29,207 bases of DNA from Asterionellopsis glacialis (lineage: Eukaryota; Bacillariophyta; Plagiogrammaphyceae; Rhaphoneidales; Asterionellopsidaceae), in NCBI GenBank assembly GCA_014885115.2, contig WKLE02003172.1:1-29207 (forward strand), in the 5' to 3' direction. Both the position numbers and the translations under genes were made by a program. How positions within the stretch are numbered: position 1 is the stretch's first letter; every line of letters begins with the position of its first letter. Under the pieces are notes generated by a model. It did not search any database. It was not told the DNA's origin and was given only the letters and a program-made list of their open reading frames with translations. This document shows positions 1 to 10,471 of this stretch, piece after piece.

Positions 1-167
1 GTATCTTGCGTCACAAAGTTGCTTTTAAAGAATTTGTTCAGTGAGCCAAGTTGTTGTTTGGCTTTCTTGATCCTAACGCTTGTACCAGGTACTGGTACTC
101 TGGTGGTCCAACTGTACCCCGACGTCATCACATCACCTCGTCTGTCCTTATCTGTGACATCATCACA

Positions 168-912
168 TCACGGTACGTCCGTACTACGGTTGATTGACAT
201 ATCGTGCGAGTCTCGCGACTCGCCTACTGCAAGTAGTTTCCTGAAGTCTGCTGTTACCAGCATAGGTGATGCTTCTTCCTGTTTCAATTTGTCACCATCA
301 AGGAGAGGCTGTGATGCATCATTGTCCTTGCTGTTGTCCTCCTCTCCCTCTGTGGAGGAATCATCATCATCTTCCTCCTGACTTTGTTGTCCTGAAGTCT
401 CTTTTTCCTGCTGCTCCTTGTTTTCGTTGGATGGTTGTTTCTTTCTTCTCTTGAGCTGTGTGACAGCTTCTTCCATGTTGGCCAATTCAGGGAAATTGTA
501 TAGAGTACCATCTTCCCCAACAAGAACATCTTTTCCTATAATTGGTGAAGATTCTTCATTAAACTGTGCAACCAACTTGTTCATGTCTTTCATGAAATTA
601 CTCATGGAAGACCCATAGCACAACCACAAGGCCATCATGCTTGTGAATTCAACCTTGACATCTTTTAACTCTCTTTCTTCTTTCTTATATTTTTTCTCCA
701 GTCTTCTGCCTGCAGTCCAAGGTCACATGAGTATAGCTTAGCTGTGTACTCTGTGATCCGTTTCATTGCTTGATAGTTTCTATTGATCTGGCTGGCTAAC
801 TCTGTCCTTGCCATCTTCATGATGACCGCATCCTTGTCTTTCCATCAAAATTGTAGTCAGGAACAAGATGGGTGTACCTGCCTGACTCTTCTGGTAGATC
901 AATGTCATCCAT
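168..912 (-). pseudogene. Decayed coiled-coil/acidic protein, unknown family
   Basis: An ATG in good context (910-912, AAAATGG) opens a frame beginning MDDIDLPEESGRYTHLVPDY. After about 25 codons it must shift frame (near 833-840) to continue as KDKDAVIMKMARTELASQIN, and it shifts again near 685-700 into RRLEKKYKKEERELKDVKVE. That last frame stays open to a TGA at 168-170. The middle is rich in K and E and looks like a coiled coil. The C-terminal third is a low-complexity stretch of Q, E, D and S (SQEEDDDDSSTEGEEDN). Intact, the product would be about 245 residues. I do not recognise the family. The two single-base shifts could be real decay or sequencing errors. No intron of plausible length fits, because the frames nearly abut. 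The setting next to a non-coding, repeat-like stretch favours a decayed copy. Confidence 0.5.
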
Positions 913-1987
913 TTTCAAGATTATGAACTAATACAACAATCAACCTCACTGCAATTTTATTTCTTCCTCTTTTTCTTCCAGAACTTTGTAAAGTGATGTC
1001 ATCCAAAAGTAGTGTCAGAAGAGCCCAATGTCAGGATCTTTTTTTTTTCGTGTCATTTTTTGATGACAAAAATGACTTTTGTCAGAACTTCCCATTGGAA
1101 CCAAAGGATGAGCCAACAATAATCCAGCCTGATTCCCATTCTTCTTATAAAAATTCTGGAATAATCATGAACAAGTTCCTGAAGATGCATCACCAATTTT
1201 GTTTGGGTTTTTGGATAATTGACCAATGACATGAGGAATGTGAAAGATGAAATCGGACAACCAAAAGTAGAAGACTACCAAAATTGACAACCATCCAACT
1301 ACATGAACTATTAATTGTGCTGCAATGCAACAAGAAGAGACAGATCTTGTGGAGGATGTTCTGAAAGCAGTGAAAGTTAGTTTTTTTCATTGCAGCTCAA
1401 AATTTGCAACATGCTTTTAAACTATCGATTTCCCAAGTCAGTTTAATGTAATAACTGATCAAGATTTTATGGAAAGTTAATTGTTATGCCTAGAAAGAAC
1501 AGGGGGAAAGGCAGAGATAGTAAATGTGAGCAGCCCTGGAGACATAAAAGGTACCTGGTACCAGTAGAGGGTGTGCAGGGTGACATACAGAAGTGATGAG
1601 TGAAGCAAGCAACGGACAGTAGTCCTACATACCATATTATGGTTAAAACTAAGAGAGGAAGTGCGTCTGTCCGTCTCTTTGAGATCTTTTCGGTTGACCT
1701 TCGCACATCTCCCTCCCGCACTGGACGATCGGAAGGATATCTCTCTCCCACATCAGAAGACAGACATCATCCCGCCAAGCCGACAGCAGAATATCACTCA
1801 TCCCTCATCGTTCCCTGAACTCCCAAGACAGAAAACCAGTTGCATATCAATTGCTGATCGCTTCTTTGATCGACATTAATGTCAAAACCAAGGATCCTAG
1901 TAGAGACGGAAATTTAGGAACGACAAAGGATCCAGATTTCCTACTAATAATTCTGATTCAATTCCCCACCCGTGTTGCTGTTGCTAG
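913..1987. other. Intergenic region upstream of the MIOS-like gene
   Basis: I see no convincing gene here. A plus-strand frame around 993-1229 (78 codons, no recognisable domain) and a nearby frame at about 1230-1290 read somewhat like decayed coding sequence, but nothing can be identified. A GTACC-rich near-palindrome lies at 1550-1565 (contains TACCTGGTAC), the same 10-mer that is clustered at 22950-24150. The last few hundred bases presumably hold the promoter of the gene starting at 1988, but I see no definite TATA element. Confidence 0.4.
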
Positions 1988-4900
1988 ATGTCTCAATCAC
2001 CATATCGTCGTTCGGACCCACAGGGTGGATCCGCACAAAAACTAGGACGGAGTAAATCTCCCGCCCCTTATCCCCCAGCTGCGCCCTATCCGCCGTTTGT
2101 GGTTCCTGCGACCGGACAGGCGAACAGCAAACAGGTTCTTAGATCTTCACTTTCGTCAAGTCCACATTATTCACAGTACCAGACTAGCCATTTGCAACCG
2201 CAGCAGCAACAACAATCCAACAACACAGGAGGGGGGAGTGTAACAGACAATTCTGGTCATGGGCGACAGCACTCTAGGTTGACCAATTCAGAAAGAGGGG
2301 GCTCTGCTGAATTTGAGGATATTAGGCGAAGAGAACGAAGTCATAGTCTTGGAGAAAGTGATCGGAAGTCACCCAAAGCATCGGGGTTGGGAGTATCATC
2401 ATCGTCGTCGACCAGACGCACTTCACACCCGTCCCGACTGCAATTTTGTCCACTTCGAAATGATTTATATGCATGCATAAATTGCCTTCCTCCTGCTCCT
2501 CCCCTCGAGCAGAGCATGGAACTGAAGGAAAGCTCTACCTTCAGAGAAGGAAGCACTGCTCCGATTCCAGAAAAGCATCCTGTTCATAGCCATCCAAAGA
2601 AATTAGGACCTATTTTGTTGGAGCTGCGAAAGCTTGAGCTTATAAATAGCTCATCGCGACGACAACAGTCAAAGCAATTGTTTTCCAGCTCCACTATTGG
2701 GATTTCTAGGGGAAATCCGCAACTGGGTACGAGCGTGGCCAGTACTTGTCTATCCTTTAGACCATCTGTAACAGGATGGGACAATGAATCATCATCTGAA
2801 TTGCTGTGCGCAACTGGCCTAACGACAGGAGCCCTTTGTTTGCATAGTTTTCAAACGGAAGATCAGAACCAGTGGACCTCGTCAGTCGAATACTTCACAC
2901 CACGGCACCATCGGATGGCTTCCTCTGTTGCTTGGCGCCCGCGTGACACACAGCATGTAGCAATTGGACTAGTAGGTGGTTCAGGAGGAGCAGGGGTAAT
3001 GGCAGGAGGAAGACAAAGAGTGACAGGATCAAGGGCAGGGGGTGGAGGTGATCGGGAATTCTGTTGTCTTGTTTGGGATGTCGAGGCACAAGCTAGTCCT
3101 TCTCTTAAAGGAGCTGCCATGGCACCCGTATTCAAACTTGCACATAATGCTGGTGTAGCGTCGTTGGCCTGGTTAATGGAAGGTCAAACATTGGCAGTTG
3201 GCTGTCAGCAGCGGACAGTCCAATTGTATGATTTACGGGTGAAAGGAACCAACTCCCCGCCTGTTTCGACGTGGGCTCATTCTGAAAGTGTGAATGGAAT
3301 TGAGGTAGACCCTCATCGACCGCAGATATTCGCAACGTTCAGTCGAACTGCCGGAGAACCGGTCAAGTTGTGGGATGCTCGGCGGATGGATTCAAGTCTG
3401 GGTGAAATCAAAACAAGCCCTTTCGGCCCAAAATCCGATTCCGGAGATAATCAAAGTGGCGGAGTCGGCCCTGTTGTTTCGATGGTTCGGTGGTCTCATA
3501 TTCACCCTGGTAGTCTTTCCGTTGGTATAGGCGACTCTATACAACATTACGACACAACATCAGCAGGATCCAGACCCGTGTTGACGCGTGTAAGTTATGC
3601 TCCGAGTTCCATTTCGGACCTAGCATTCCAGACGAAACTAAAGATCCCAACTAGCCGAACAGGTGATCCCAGTGAAAAGGTGGGCGAGGAAGCAACGAAT
3701 GCACCCCATAGTGGCTACCACAGTGCAACGGAACTTCTTTCATTTCGCATGCTAACTATACTTTCGAATGGGAGCGTCCGGGATATGTCTAAATTTTCAA
3801 CAGGTGCATTAGCTATTTCCAAACGTGACGGACGTATCGCCCACACATTGGGTCGTACTCTGTGGGTAGGATCTACATCAGAGGGTCCCACAGCAATTGA
3901 AAGCTTACAATTCCGCACGGGTGAAGATATATCTGCGACGATGATGCGCCGAGCACAGTGCCTACATGTAGCTCGGTATTCTATGGATGCCACGACAAAC
4001 ATTCAAATGCTCGCAGAGGAACAATCTCACGGTAGTGCCGACACAAGCAAGTCGTCACAGCCCCATCGAGAGGAATTGTTGCGACTCTGGAGTTGGGTGG
4101 AGCGTGTCGAATCGCTATGCCTGAGTGACTTTGATGCCTCGGATCAGGGTAATGTCTGGCCCGCAAAAGGCCTGATCGATGCGGGAGTTTGGCGGCTCCT
4201 CCGTTTTGATATCCCTAGTGAAGAAAATGAACCTCTTTCTGATGTTACGACATATTCTGAATCCTTATCATGCAATACATATGACAGCCCAGCAAGACGG
4301 TGAGTAAATGCTAATGAAGTGCATTCACAATAATGATCCACCACGTTCTTCTCATTCTTTCAACTTTTGTATGCTTCACAGTTTTGCTTTGATTGCTTGC
4401 GGATGGACAGGGCGAATGCATGCTCTCAATGATGTGATCGCTGAATGCGAAGCCCTTGGTGAGTTTGAGCGTTCAGCAGCTCTCGCAGTATGGCATGGTG
4501 ACATTGGGGCTGCCGTTGACGCCTTACAACGTGGTGCCGATGCTGTACGATTCCATAATGATGGCGCAACACAAGCTGCAAGCGATTCTGTTTCGCTGCG
4601 ATATGCCGAGACGCTCCAGTTGGCATCCATGTGTATTGCCGGATATAGTGGAGCGGGGTCTGGGTCAAATTCCCCTTCATCAGTTGTTTGGCGAAAGGCA
4701 TGTTCAAGTCTTCTGGAGAGGGAAGACTTCAATGATGACAAATCACAACAGACTCGTATTGCGTACCTACGTAGCATCTGCACCTTTCTAATCAATATTG
4801 GTCTTGGTGGCGGTTTAGATAAGGTTCTTCATGACAAACGCCTCAGTCTCTGTGATCGAGTCGCCTTTGCCTGTCGTTTCCTGGAAAGAACCGAGCTCAA

Positions 4901-5813
4901 GACATATTTGACTAATTGCATCAAAAGGTGCCATGATTCTGGGTACCTCGAGGGCTTGGTCATAACAGGCATAAACAAGAGGGGGATCAAAATCCTTCAA
5001 TCATATTTGGACCAAACTGGTGATGTGCAATCTACAGCCTTGGTTAGTAGCCGTGTCATACTTCCTGTGGACTGGGTTTCTGAAAGATTGGTTTGCTCTG
5101 AATGGCTAGACTCCTATCGAACTTTGTTGAACACCTGGCAAATGTGGCAGTCAAGGGCGATGTTTGACGTCGACCGAGCGGAACTATTACGCCGTCTAAA
5201 AGGCAAACAAGCGGAAGAGATGCTGGGACAAAGCAATCGTGGTGGATACTACCCTGGTCGCCGTGGGCACAATCCAGGCAGAGGAAGGCCGTCTTCTTCA
5301 TCCAAACCAAGGGAGCCTGAGATGCTTTTACCGGCTATTCCTGCACAGTTAGATGCACGTTGTAACTATTGTTCTGCATCTCTATCAGGATTACGGCGTC
5401 AAGAGGGTATTGCAAATCAGTGGTTGTCTCGATTGAAGCCGGTCTTGAATTGTTGCCCTCAATGTCGGAAGCCACTACCACGATGCGCAATCTGCCTACT
5501 ATCGTTAGGTTGCCTCAATCCCTACATGGAACTCAAGAGAGAACGTGGTCGTGGACCTCGTATTGGGGCAGCATTGACACCTGCCGATGACTTATCATCC
5601 CTTGCAAATCTCCCCTTCGCCGAATGGTTTACCTGGTGCATGCGTTGTAAACATGGAGGACATGCACATCACATCGTAGGATGGTTCGCTGAACACGACG
5701 TTTGCCCTGTAAGTGGGTGTGACTGCAATTGCCAGTTTGATGGAATCAAGAAGCTTAATCGACCAGCCCTCAACAGGCAAGCCCTCGATAAAAAAGAAGA
5801 GGCAAACATGTAA
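1988..5813 (+). CDS. MIOS: MIOS-like GATOR2/SEA complex subunit (WD40 plus C-terminal zinc module)
   Basis: Two exons (1988-4299 and 4382-5813) join in frame through a split Arg codon (CG|T), giving about 1247 residues; human MIOS is about 875. Residues 1-120 are a low-complexity S/P/Q-rich extension. A WD40 propeller follows (roughly 150-560), with repeats ending in LYDLR and LWDAR. Next come an alpha-helical region and, at about 1098-1221, a Cys/His-rich module: CNYC, CCPQCRKPLPRCAICLLSLG, FAEWFTWCMRCKHGGHAHH, then CPVSGCDCNC. The CPxCRKPLPRCAxCL and WFTWCxxCxHGGHAxH signatures are typical of MIOS/Sea4. In known family members this protein is part of GATOR2 (SEACAT in yeast), on lysosomal or vacuolar membranes, relaying amino-acid status to TORC1. 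The longer length comes mostly from the N-terminal extension and loops. The start is the first ATG of the open frame. Family is close to certain from the zinc module; role in this organism is inferred. Confidence 0.92.
4300..4381 (+). other. Spliceosomal intron of the MIOS-like gene (82 bp)
   Basis: The donor is ACG|GTGAGT at 4300 and the acceptor CTTCACAG|TTTTG ending at 4381, after a pyrimidine-rich run. Without splicing the first frame hits TGA at 4301-4303. Removing 82 bases joins CG and T into CGT (Arg) and continues directly into the second frame, whose product carries the MIOS zinc module. Size and GT-AG borders suit a diatom intron. Confidence 0.92.
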
Positions 5814-6613
5814 ACCTGCCTTCTACCAATGTATGGCCTGGAAATGGTTCTGCATTAGAGGATTTTTCCTTAGAAACATACCAATACAGAGTCACTTATT
5901 TGTGTTAACATAAAATGTAGAATGTTTCTTCACATTCTATCTATTTTCTGCTAGATATTCCCTTCCCCTGTTATAAAAACCACCTGCAGAGTTGCGCTCA
6001 GCACTAGGTCCACATTTTGGTATTTTTTTGGTGCAAACCATGTTTCCATCATTTGGGTTGTTGGTGGCAGTTCCTATTGTACGAGCTCGTACGCCACTCC
6101 CACTCCTGATAGATACCGGAGCGACAGAATCAGAGAGTCTGTCGGTCTACCGGCACCTATCGAGACTCCCGAAAGTGACGAAGTCCATACTCTGGTATTA
6201 TCAGGAGTGAACGTATCCTGCTACAGGTCTCGTACACGCACGATTGGTGCCCGCTGGTAGGCACAACCACGCATACATACGTCATACGTCATCAAGGTAA
6301 AAACGAACGAGAAATCAGTGCTCAATAGATGAAGTAGGCGAAAATCATGTCATCGGAATGGTTTTTTTCTCTGACACAGCGATACATCGTTGTATCACTT
6401 CGTCGAAAAGCTGTTTCTTGTCTATCATCAGTGCACTAGAGGTCCTACCAAGCAAACACCTGAACTCTTGCTCAGCCATTATTGCATACCTGGCACATCA
6501 GCTCTGACATCCATCACCATTGCTCAGCCTGCACTGTGTATTTTTGAAAGGTTTAACTTCCGTTCCTTCATTATTCATTGAGAGGGCATCTAATTGAACA
6601 CATTCTGGAGAAG
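5814..6613. other. Intergenic region, 3' end of MIOS-like gene and promoter of sigma factor gene
   Basis: This 800-base region follows one plus-strand gene and precedes another. It holds a perfect 14-bp palindrome GTACGAGCTCGTAC at 6079-6092 and a short plus frame (ATG at 6040, to 6210) with a protease-like DTGAT string that I do not accept as a gene. The sequence between about 6100 and 6260 is visibly more GC-rich than its surroundings. No RNA gene is evident. Confidence 0.5.
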
Positions 6614-7960
6614 ATGAAGACTTACCAACATGAAGAACGACCAAGAAGGAGAAGAGATGTTGCAACAAGAACTATGTTGTTCCTCGGCACAACCATCTTC
6701 GCGTGTGCTGGATCAACAGAAGCATTTGTGGCACCTCTACCTCAATCAATGACATCTCATGTGTCAATAAGAGCCATCCCAACGTTTCAAGGAAATCAAC
6801 TCATGGCATCGAAAAAAGCGAATAGCAGCAATAACATTCCAAGAAATAAGATAACAACCCAGCGTCTATCACGAGAAGAAGAAACTAGACTGCTGCAACA
6901 AGCGTCTGAATATAGTCGCCTCCTAAGTGTGGAAAAGGATTTGGCACTCAAATCAATAATGAATGAATTACCCATTTTATCGGTCCGTGCCGAAGCTGCT
7001 GGTTACGGTAGCGATTTGGAAGCGTACGAAGAAGCTTTGGAAAACGGGCAAATAGCACGTGAAAGTCTTGTCACAAGCAATATTGGTTTGGTCCATTTCT
7101 GCGTCAAAGACATCGTTGGGAAGCGCAAGCTGAACTCACTGAGCAAGGAAGATCTGATCCAAGAGGGGTCAATTGGTCTTGCACGTGCGATCGATAAATA
7201 CAACCCAAACATGGGTTCCAAATTTTCAACGTACGCTGTGTATTGGATACGTGCCGCTGTTTTGAGGTGCATTGCTGAACGAGATGACCTCCTTCGTGTC
7301 CCGGAACATGTGTCCCAATCAATTAGCAAGTTAACGAAGGCAGCTCAAGCTTTAGGTGTAGATTTAGACGATCAAGAAATTTTGGCAACATTTGCATCGA
7401 ACACCAATGCGTGGGAAGAAGCAGAAGCAGCCAAGGCTCTTGCAGTAAAGGCAGGTTTGACAGACAAGCAGCTGGCACAAGCTATGCGTGTCAAGGCCCG
7501 TAGGCGCTATGGGGGCTACACAAGCTTTGAATCCTGGATGCAGACTAAGGATATGGTTGACGATGTTGCAACAATATCAGCTGTGGAGGAGTCTGAAAGT
7601 TCCGACATGGGAGATCTAAAGTCAACGCTATCGCCTTTCTTGCGACCCAAAGAAATGGAGGCTCTTTCCTGGAGATACGGTCTCAAACAACCAGAGAATC
7701 CAAAACCATTCCGGGATTACCTTGCAGAAGCGGAAGATGAGATCTTTGGACCAGAGGGTATTTTGTCGTCGTCGTCGGTAGTAAGACAAAAAAAGACGCC
7801 ACCACAGCAGGGAAGATGGGGAGAAGCTATGAGCTTCACAGAAGTTGGCAAGCACATGTCAATATCTGCTGAATACGGCCGTCGACTTTGTCAAGCTGCC
7901 TTGAAAAAGCTGCGAGCAGCAGCGGAGGAGGGCAAGCTTGAACCCGCACTTCTCGGTTGA
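6614..7960 (+). CDS. Nuclear-encoded plastid RNA polymerase sigma-70 factor
   Basis: The product is 448 residues from the first ATG (6614); the open frame reaches back to 6578 only through a TTG. Residues 21-37 are a hydrophobic signal segment (MLFLGTTIFACAGSTEA) followed by FVAPLP. An Ala/Phe junction is the hallmark of diatom bipartite plastid targeting. Sigma region 1.2 starts near residue 85 (LSREEETRLLQ). Region 2 spans about 148-233: ARESLVTSNIGLVHF, DLIQEGSIGLARAIDKYNP, FSTYAVYWIRAAVLRCI, LLRVPEHV. Region 3 follows. Region 4 (342-436) has LRPKEMEALSWRYGL, then an insertion of about 45 residues, then the helix-turn-helix FTEVGKHMSISAEYGRRLCQAALKKLR. The protein should direct the bacterial-type plastid polymerase to plastid promoters. 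The gene has no intron, and its 3' end faces that of the FGGY kinase 169 bases away. Confidence 0.92.
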   Translation: MKTYQHEERPRRRRDVATRTMLFLGTTIFACAGSTEAFVAPLPQSMTSHVSIRAIPTFQGNQLMASKKANSSNNIPRNKITTQRLSREEETRLLQQASEYSRLLSVEKDLALKSIMNELPILSVRAEAAGYGSDLEAYEEALENGQIARESLVTSNIGLVHFCVKDIVGKRKLNSLSKEDLIQEGSIGLARAIDKYNPNMGSKFSTYAVYWIRAAVLRCIAERDDLLRVPEHVSQSISKLTKAAQALGVDLDDQEILATFASNTNAWEEAEAAKALAVKAGLTDKQLAQAMRVKARRRYGGYTSFESWMQTKDMVDDVATISAVEESESSDMGDLKSTLSPFLRPKEMEALSWRYGLKQPENPKPFRDYLAEAEDEIFGPEGILSSSSVVRQKKTPPQQGRWGEAMSFTEVGKHMSISAEYGRRLCQAALKKLRAAAEEGKLEPALLG

Positions 7961-8129
7961 ATGCACAGATTCAATCGCAGATGCTATGTAGTACATTTTT
8001 CTTAGAATTATTTAAATTATTATACTTAACATACAGAATTTACATTTAAAAATGCGTAATATTTTATTCTGGTTTAGTAACATAATTTGTTTGTAGTAAC
8101 AAGTTGAGAACACCCCATGGAAGGAGTAA

Positions 8130-9896
8130 CTAGTTCCATAATGGACTGACAGCTGCAATTAGAAGGTCTTGCTCAAGTGTTGCACTTTTCCAGTATCCTT
8201 CTGTGGCTACCACGTTTGGCTCTGCTACTGCAGATGCAGCGATGTGTTCCTTATCCATAAATTTGGCGGATTCGGAACTTTTAGCGTCGATCATTGCTAG
8301 AGATGTCGCCACCATTTTAGCCACCCCACGACTAGTACCCTCGCTGGTATCACTGTCTAATTCAACCACCATTCCGCTACAGTCGGCGATCATCTGCCGC
8401 CACTGGGAATTCTTCTCAAGAGCATTACCACTTGCGATAATGAATGTGGGGCCATCGTCGACATTATCATGACTTTGTTTAAGTGCTTCTGAGATAACAT
8501 TTAAAATTGCCTGAATGCGCAATGTAACGCCCTCCATACATGCCTTCACGAAATGGGCTGGTGTTGTACTGCGGGTAAGGCCGAGCATTCCACCGGTTGC
8601 ACCGAAACGAAAGCCTGTACTTCTCTCTCCACTGAGGAATGGAATCATGGACAATGCAGCTTCGGGATTCTTCATTTCATATTCGGCTTCCGATAGTTTT
8701 TTCACTTTCTTCATGACCGTGTCGAAGTCATCATCATTCTCAAGATTCAAGAGAGAGCGAGCCCACTCAATCATACTTCCACCATCTGTGAGGGCACCGC
8801 CCAAGAGAACGTGTGAACGGTCCACGCGGTAACAAAATAGACCCTGTGGAACGATGAGTTCTTCCTCTGAACCAATCTTTAGGGGGAGGCACACCCTAGC
8901 CGCGGCAGACGTGCCGACGGTGACTGCGATACGAGAAGGCGTCGAACACTTGCTTCCAATATTCGCACAGGCTCCGTCGCCCATTCCAAGAAACAGACGG
9001 CAAAACGAAGACGAAGGATTCCCTGTGCTACCATTCGCACTATCACCGGGGCCACGCAATTCTGGCCAGCGATTCCAATATGGGTTGACGTAGGTAGACG
9101 CGTCACTTGCTGCAGAAAGGCATTGAGGAAATTCTTGAATACCAATCTCCATTACACTTGGATCTGTCGTATCTGCAAGGGGTGGTAGAGCCTCACGACA
9201 TTCCACCGGTAGCAAATCCAGTAGTTCGTCATCCCATTCGCAAGTTCGAAAGTTGAATAGACCTGTCCAACTTGCTTCCGAGTACGAGATTGGCAAAAAG
9301 TCCCTTCCTGTCCATCGGGACATACAAGCACTTGCAACTGTTTGCCAGACATACGCATTCTTGCATGGTCCTTCTGGGTCACTGTACAAGGCAAGTAATT
9401 GTGGCAAGGCATAAGCACTGTGTAGAGGTGCTCCAGTTCTTTGGTGTATGGCTAGGACTTTTTCTGGGCCTAATTCCATTCTCAGTTGTCGACACTGTTC
9501 TACTACGTCAGGGGTATTGCAAGCATACGAAATAGACGCCTCGGACCCAAGAACCTCTCCTTCCTCATCGACCGCAATAAGGTTCATCACGAATGAAGAA
9601 AATCCAAGTCCGACGACTTTGAAATCCAAGGAAGAATCTGAATAGTGCTTTCGCAAACTACGGAGCGTTTCATCGACGCATAAATCAATTTGATGAAATA
9701 GAGTATGTTCAAGGCGAATTTTACCAGTATTGGGTTCGACAGATTGAATGGTTTTGTATGCATTACAGCCAAATAATGGTTTGATGGACGGCATTTTCTC
9801 ATCATTGGCATCATTGTCCTTTGTTTGAAGATGGTAGGACGTGCATCGGACGCTACTGCTACCCACGTCTAAGGCTAGGATGACACGTTCAGTCAT
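8130..9896 (-). CDS. FGGY-family carbohydrate kinase (gluconokinase/xylulokinase-like)
   Basis: The product is 588 residues starting at an ATG (9894-9896, context CACCATGAC) and ending at TAG (8130-8132). The N-terminal ATP/sugar-binding fold opens with ILALDVGSSSVR (residues 6-17). The hinge carries GMGDGACANIGSKC (304-317), whose Asp307 fits the catalytic base of FGGY kinases. It is followed by VTVGTSAAARV and GGALTDGGSMIEWAR (366-380). The second domain has FLSGERSTGFRFGATGGMLGLT (partly 420-441) and IIASGNALEKNSQWRQMIADC (486-506), the usual nucleotide-binding region. These kinases transfer phosphate from ATP to a sugar or sugar acid. The spacing resembles bacterial gluconokinases of the FGGY type more than glycerol kinase, but the substrate cannot be fixed by eye. 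I see no targeting peptide, so the enzyme is probably cytosolic. No intron. Confidence 0.9.
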   Translation of the reverse strand: MTERVILALDVGSSSVRCTSYHLQTKDNDANDEKMPSIKPLFGCNAYKTIQSVEPNTGKIRLEHTLFHQIDLCVDETLRSLRKHYSDSSLDFKVVGLGFSSFVMNLIAVDEEGEVLGSEASISYACNTPDVVEQCRQLRMELGPEKVLAIHQRTGAPLHSAYALPQLLALYSDPEGPCKNAYVWQTVASACMSRWTGRDFLPISYSEASWTGLFNFRTCEWDDELLDLLPVECREALPPLADTTDPSVMEIGIQEFPQCLSAASDASTYVNPYWNRWPELRGPGDSANGSTGNPSSSFCRLFLGMGDGACANIGSKCSTPSRIAVTVGTSAAARVCLPLKIGSEEELIVPQGLFCYRVDRSHVLLGGALTDGGSMIEWARSLLNLENDDDFDTVMKKVKKLSEAEYEMKNPEAALSMIPFLSGERSTGFRFGATGGMLGLTRSTTPAHFVKACMEGVTLRIQAILNVISEALKQSHDNVDDGPTFIIASGNALEKNSQWRQMIADCSGMVVELDSDTSEGTSRGVAKMVATSLAMIDAKSSESAKFMDKEHIAASAVAEPNVVATEGYWKSATLEQDLLIAAVSPLWN

Positions 9897-10471
9897 GGTG
9901 ATTATTTACGATAGTGGATGATAGAATCAACTTGATATTTTTCTGGTTCTTGTGATTATGTTTTGTTGTTTGTATAAGGTAACCCTTCGGAAATTTGCTG
10001 CTCTTTGAATTTTGGGAGCGTCGTAAAATCGTTGTGAAGCGTGATATTTTTAATATAATATTATGGTCTCTGTAGATAGATGACTACAGGTATCGGTGCT
10101 GCAGGGCGTTGTTTCTTTGTTCAAGTGATTGCTGTACACACTCGTACAATAGATTGTCTTTCTCTCTTGACGCCCCTTGGATCTATCGCTGAACGGAAAA
10201 TTAGGGTTCTCATTTTTATCAAGAATCTTGCAGTACTGTGCGTTATACTAGTATTGGTATGTATTATACTGTAAGGACAAATCGTACTGGTAAGGTCTTT
10301 CCCAGGACAAACCACCCGACTCCAGACAGACCCTTGCGGCTTTTTAAAATATAATGAAGAAGTCGTGCCAATGGGTTTCGACAGCGCTTCTGAAGAATGA
10401 ACAATAATAGACTTCACCAGCGGAATGAAGACAAAATCATGCGTTACAAACCATTCTCAAAAAATGATATG
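9897..10471. other. Intergenic region between FGGY kinase and DCAF4-like genes
   Basis: This region lies upstream of the kinase gene (minus strand) and downstream of the DCAF4-like gene (also minus). Open frames on both strands at about 10080-10420 lack recognisable domains. One of them opens only with GTG. I see no RNA gene or repeat. It likely carries the kinase promoter and the 3' untranslated region of the neighbour. Confidence 0.4.

Noticed and set aside
1600..2045. Three overlapping plus frames just before the MIOS-like start
   Set aside because: Short, partly opened by non-ATG codons, no domain; they overlap the likely promoter and 5' leader.
6040..6210. Short plus frame with PLLIDTGATESESLS, resembling a retropepsin active site (DTGA)
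   Set aside because: Only about 56 codons from ATG, with no further protease, reverse transcriptase or integrase motif nearby. A four-residue match is easily chance.
10080..10274. 64-codon plus frame with a hydrophobic C-terminus
   Set aside because: It is short and unsupported by any neighbour or motif. The hydrophobic end comes from AT-rich sequence.
10121..10417. 98-codon minus frame upstream of the FGGY kinase
   Set aside because: It opens with GTG, lacks an early ATG and has no domain or protein-like composition.
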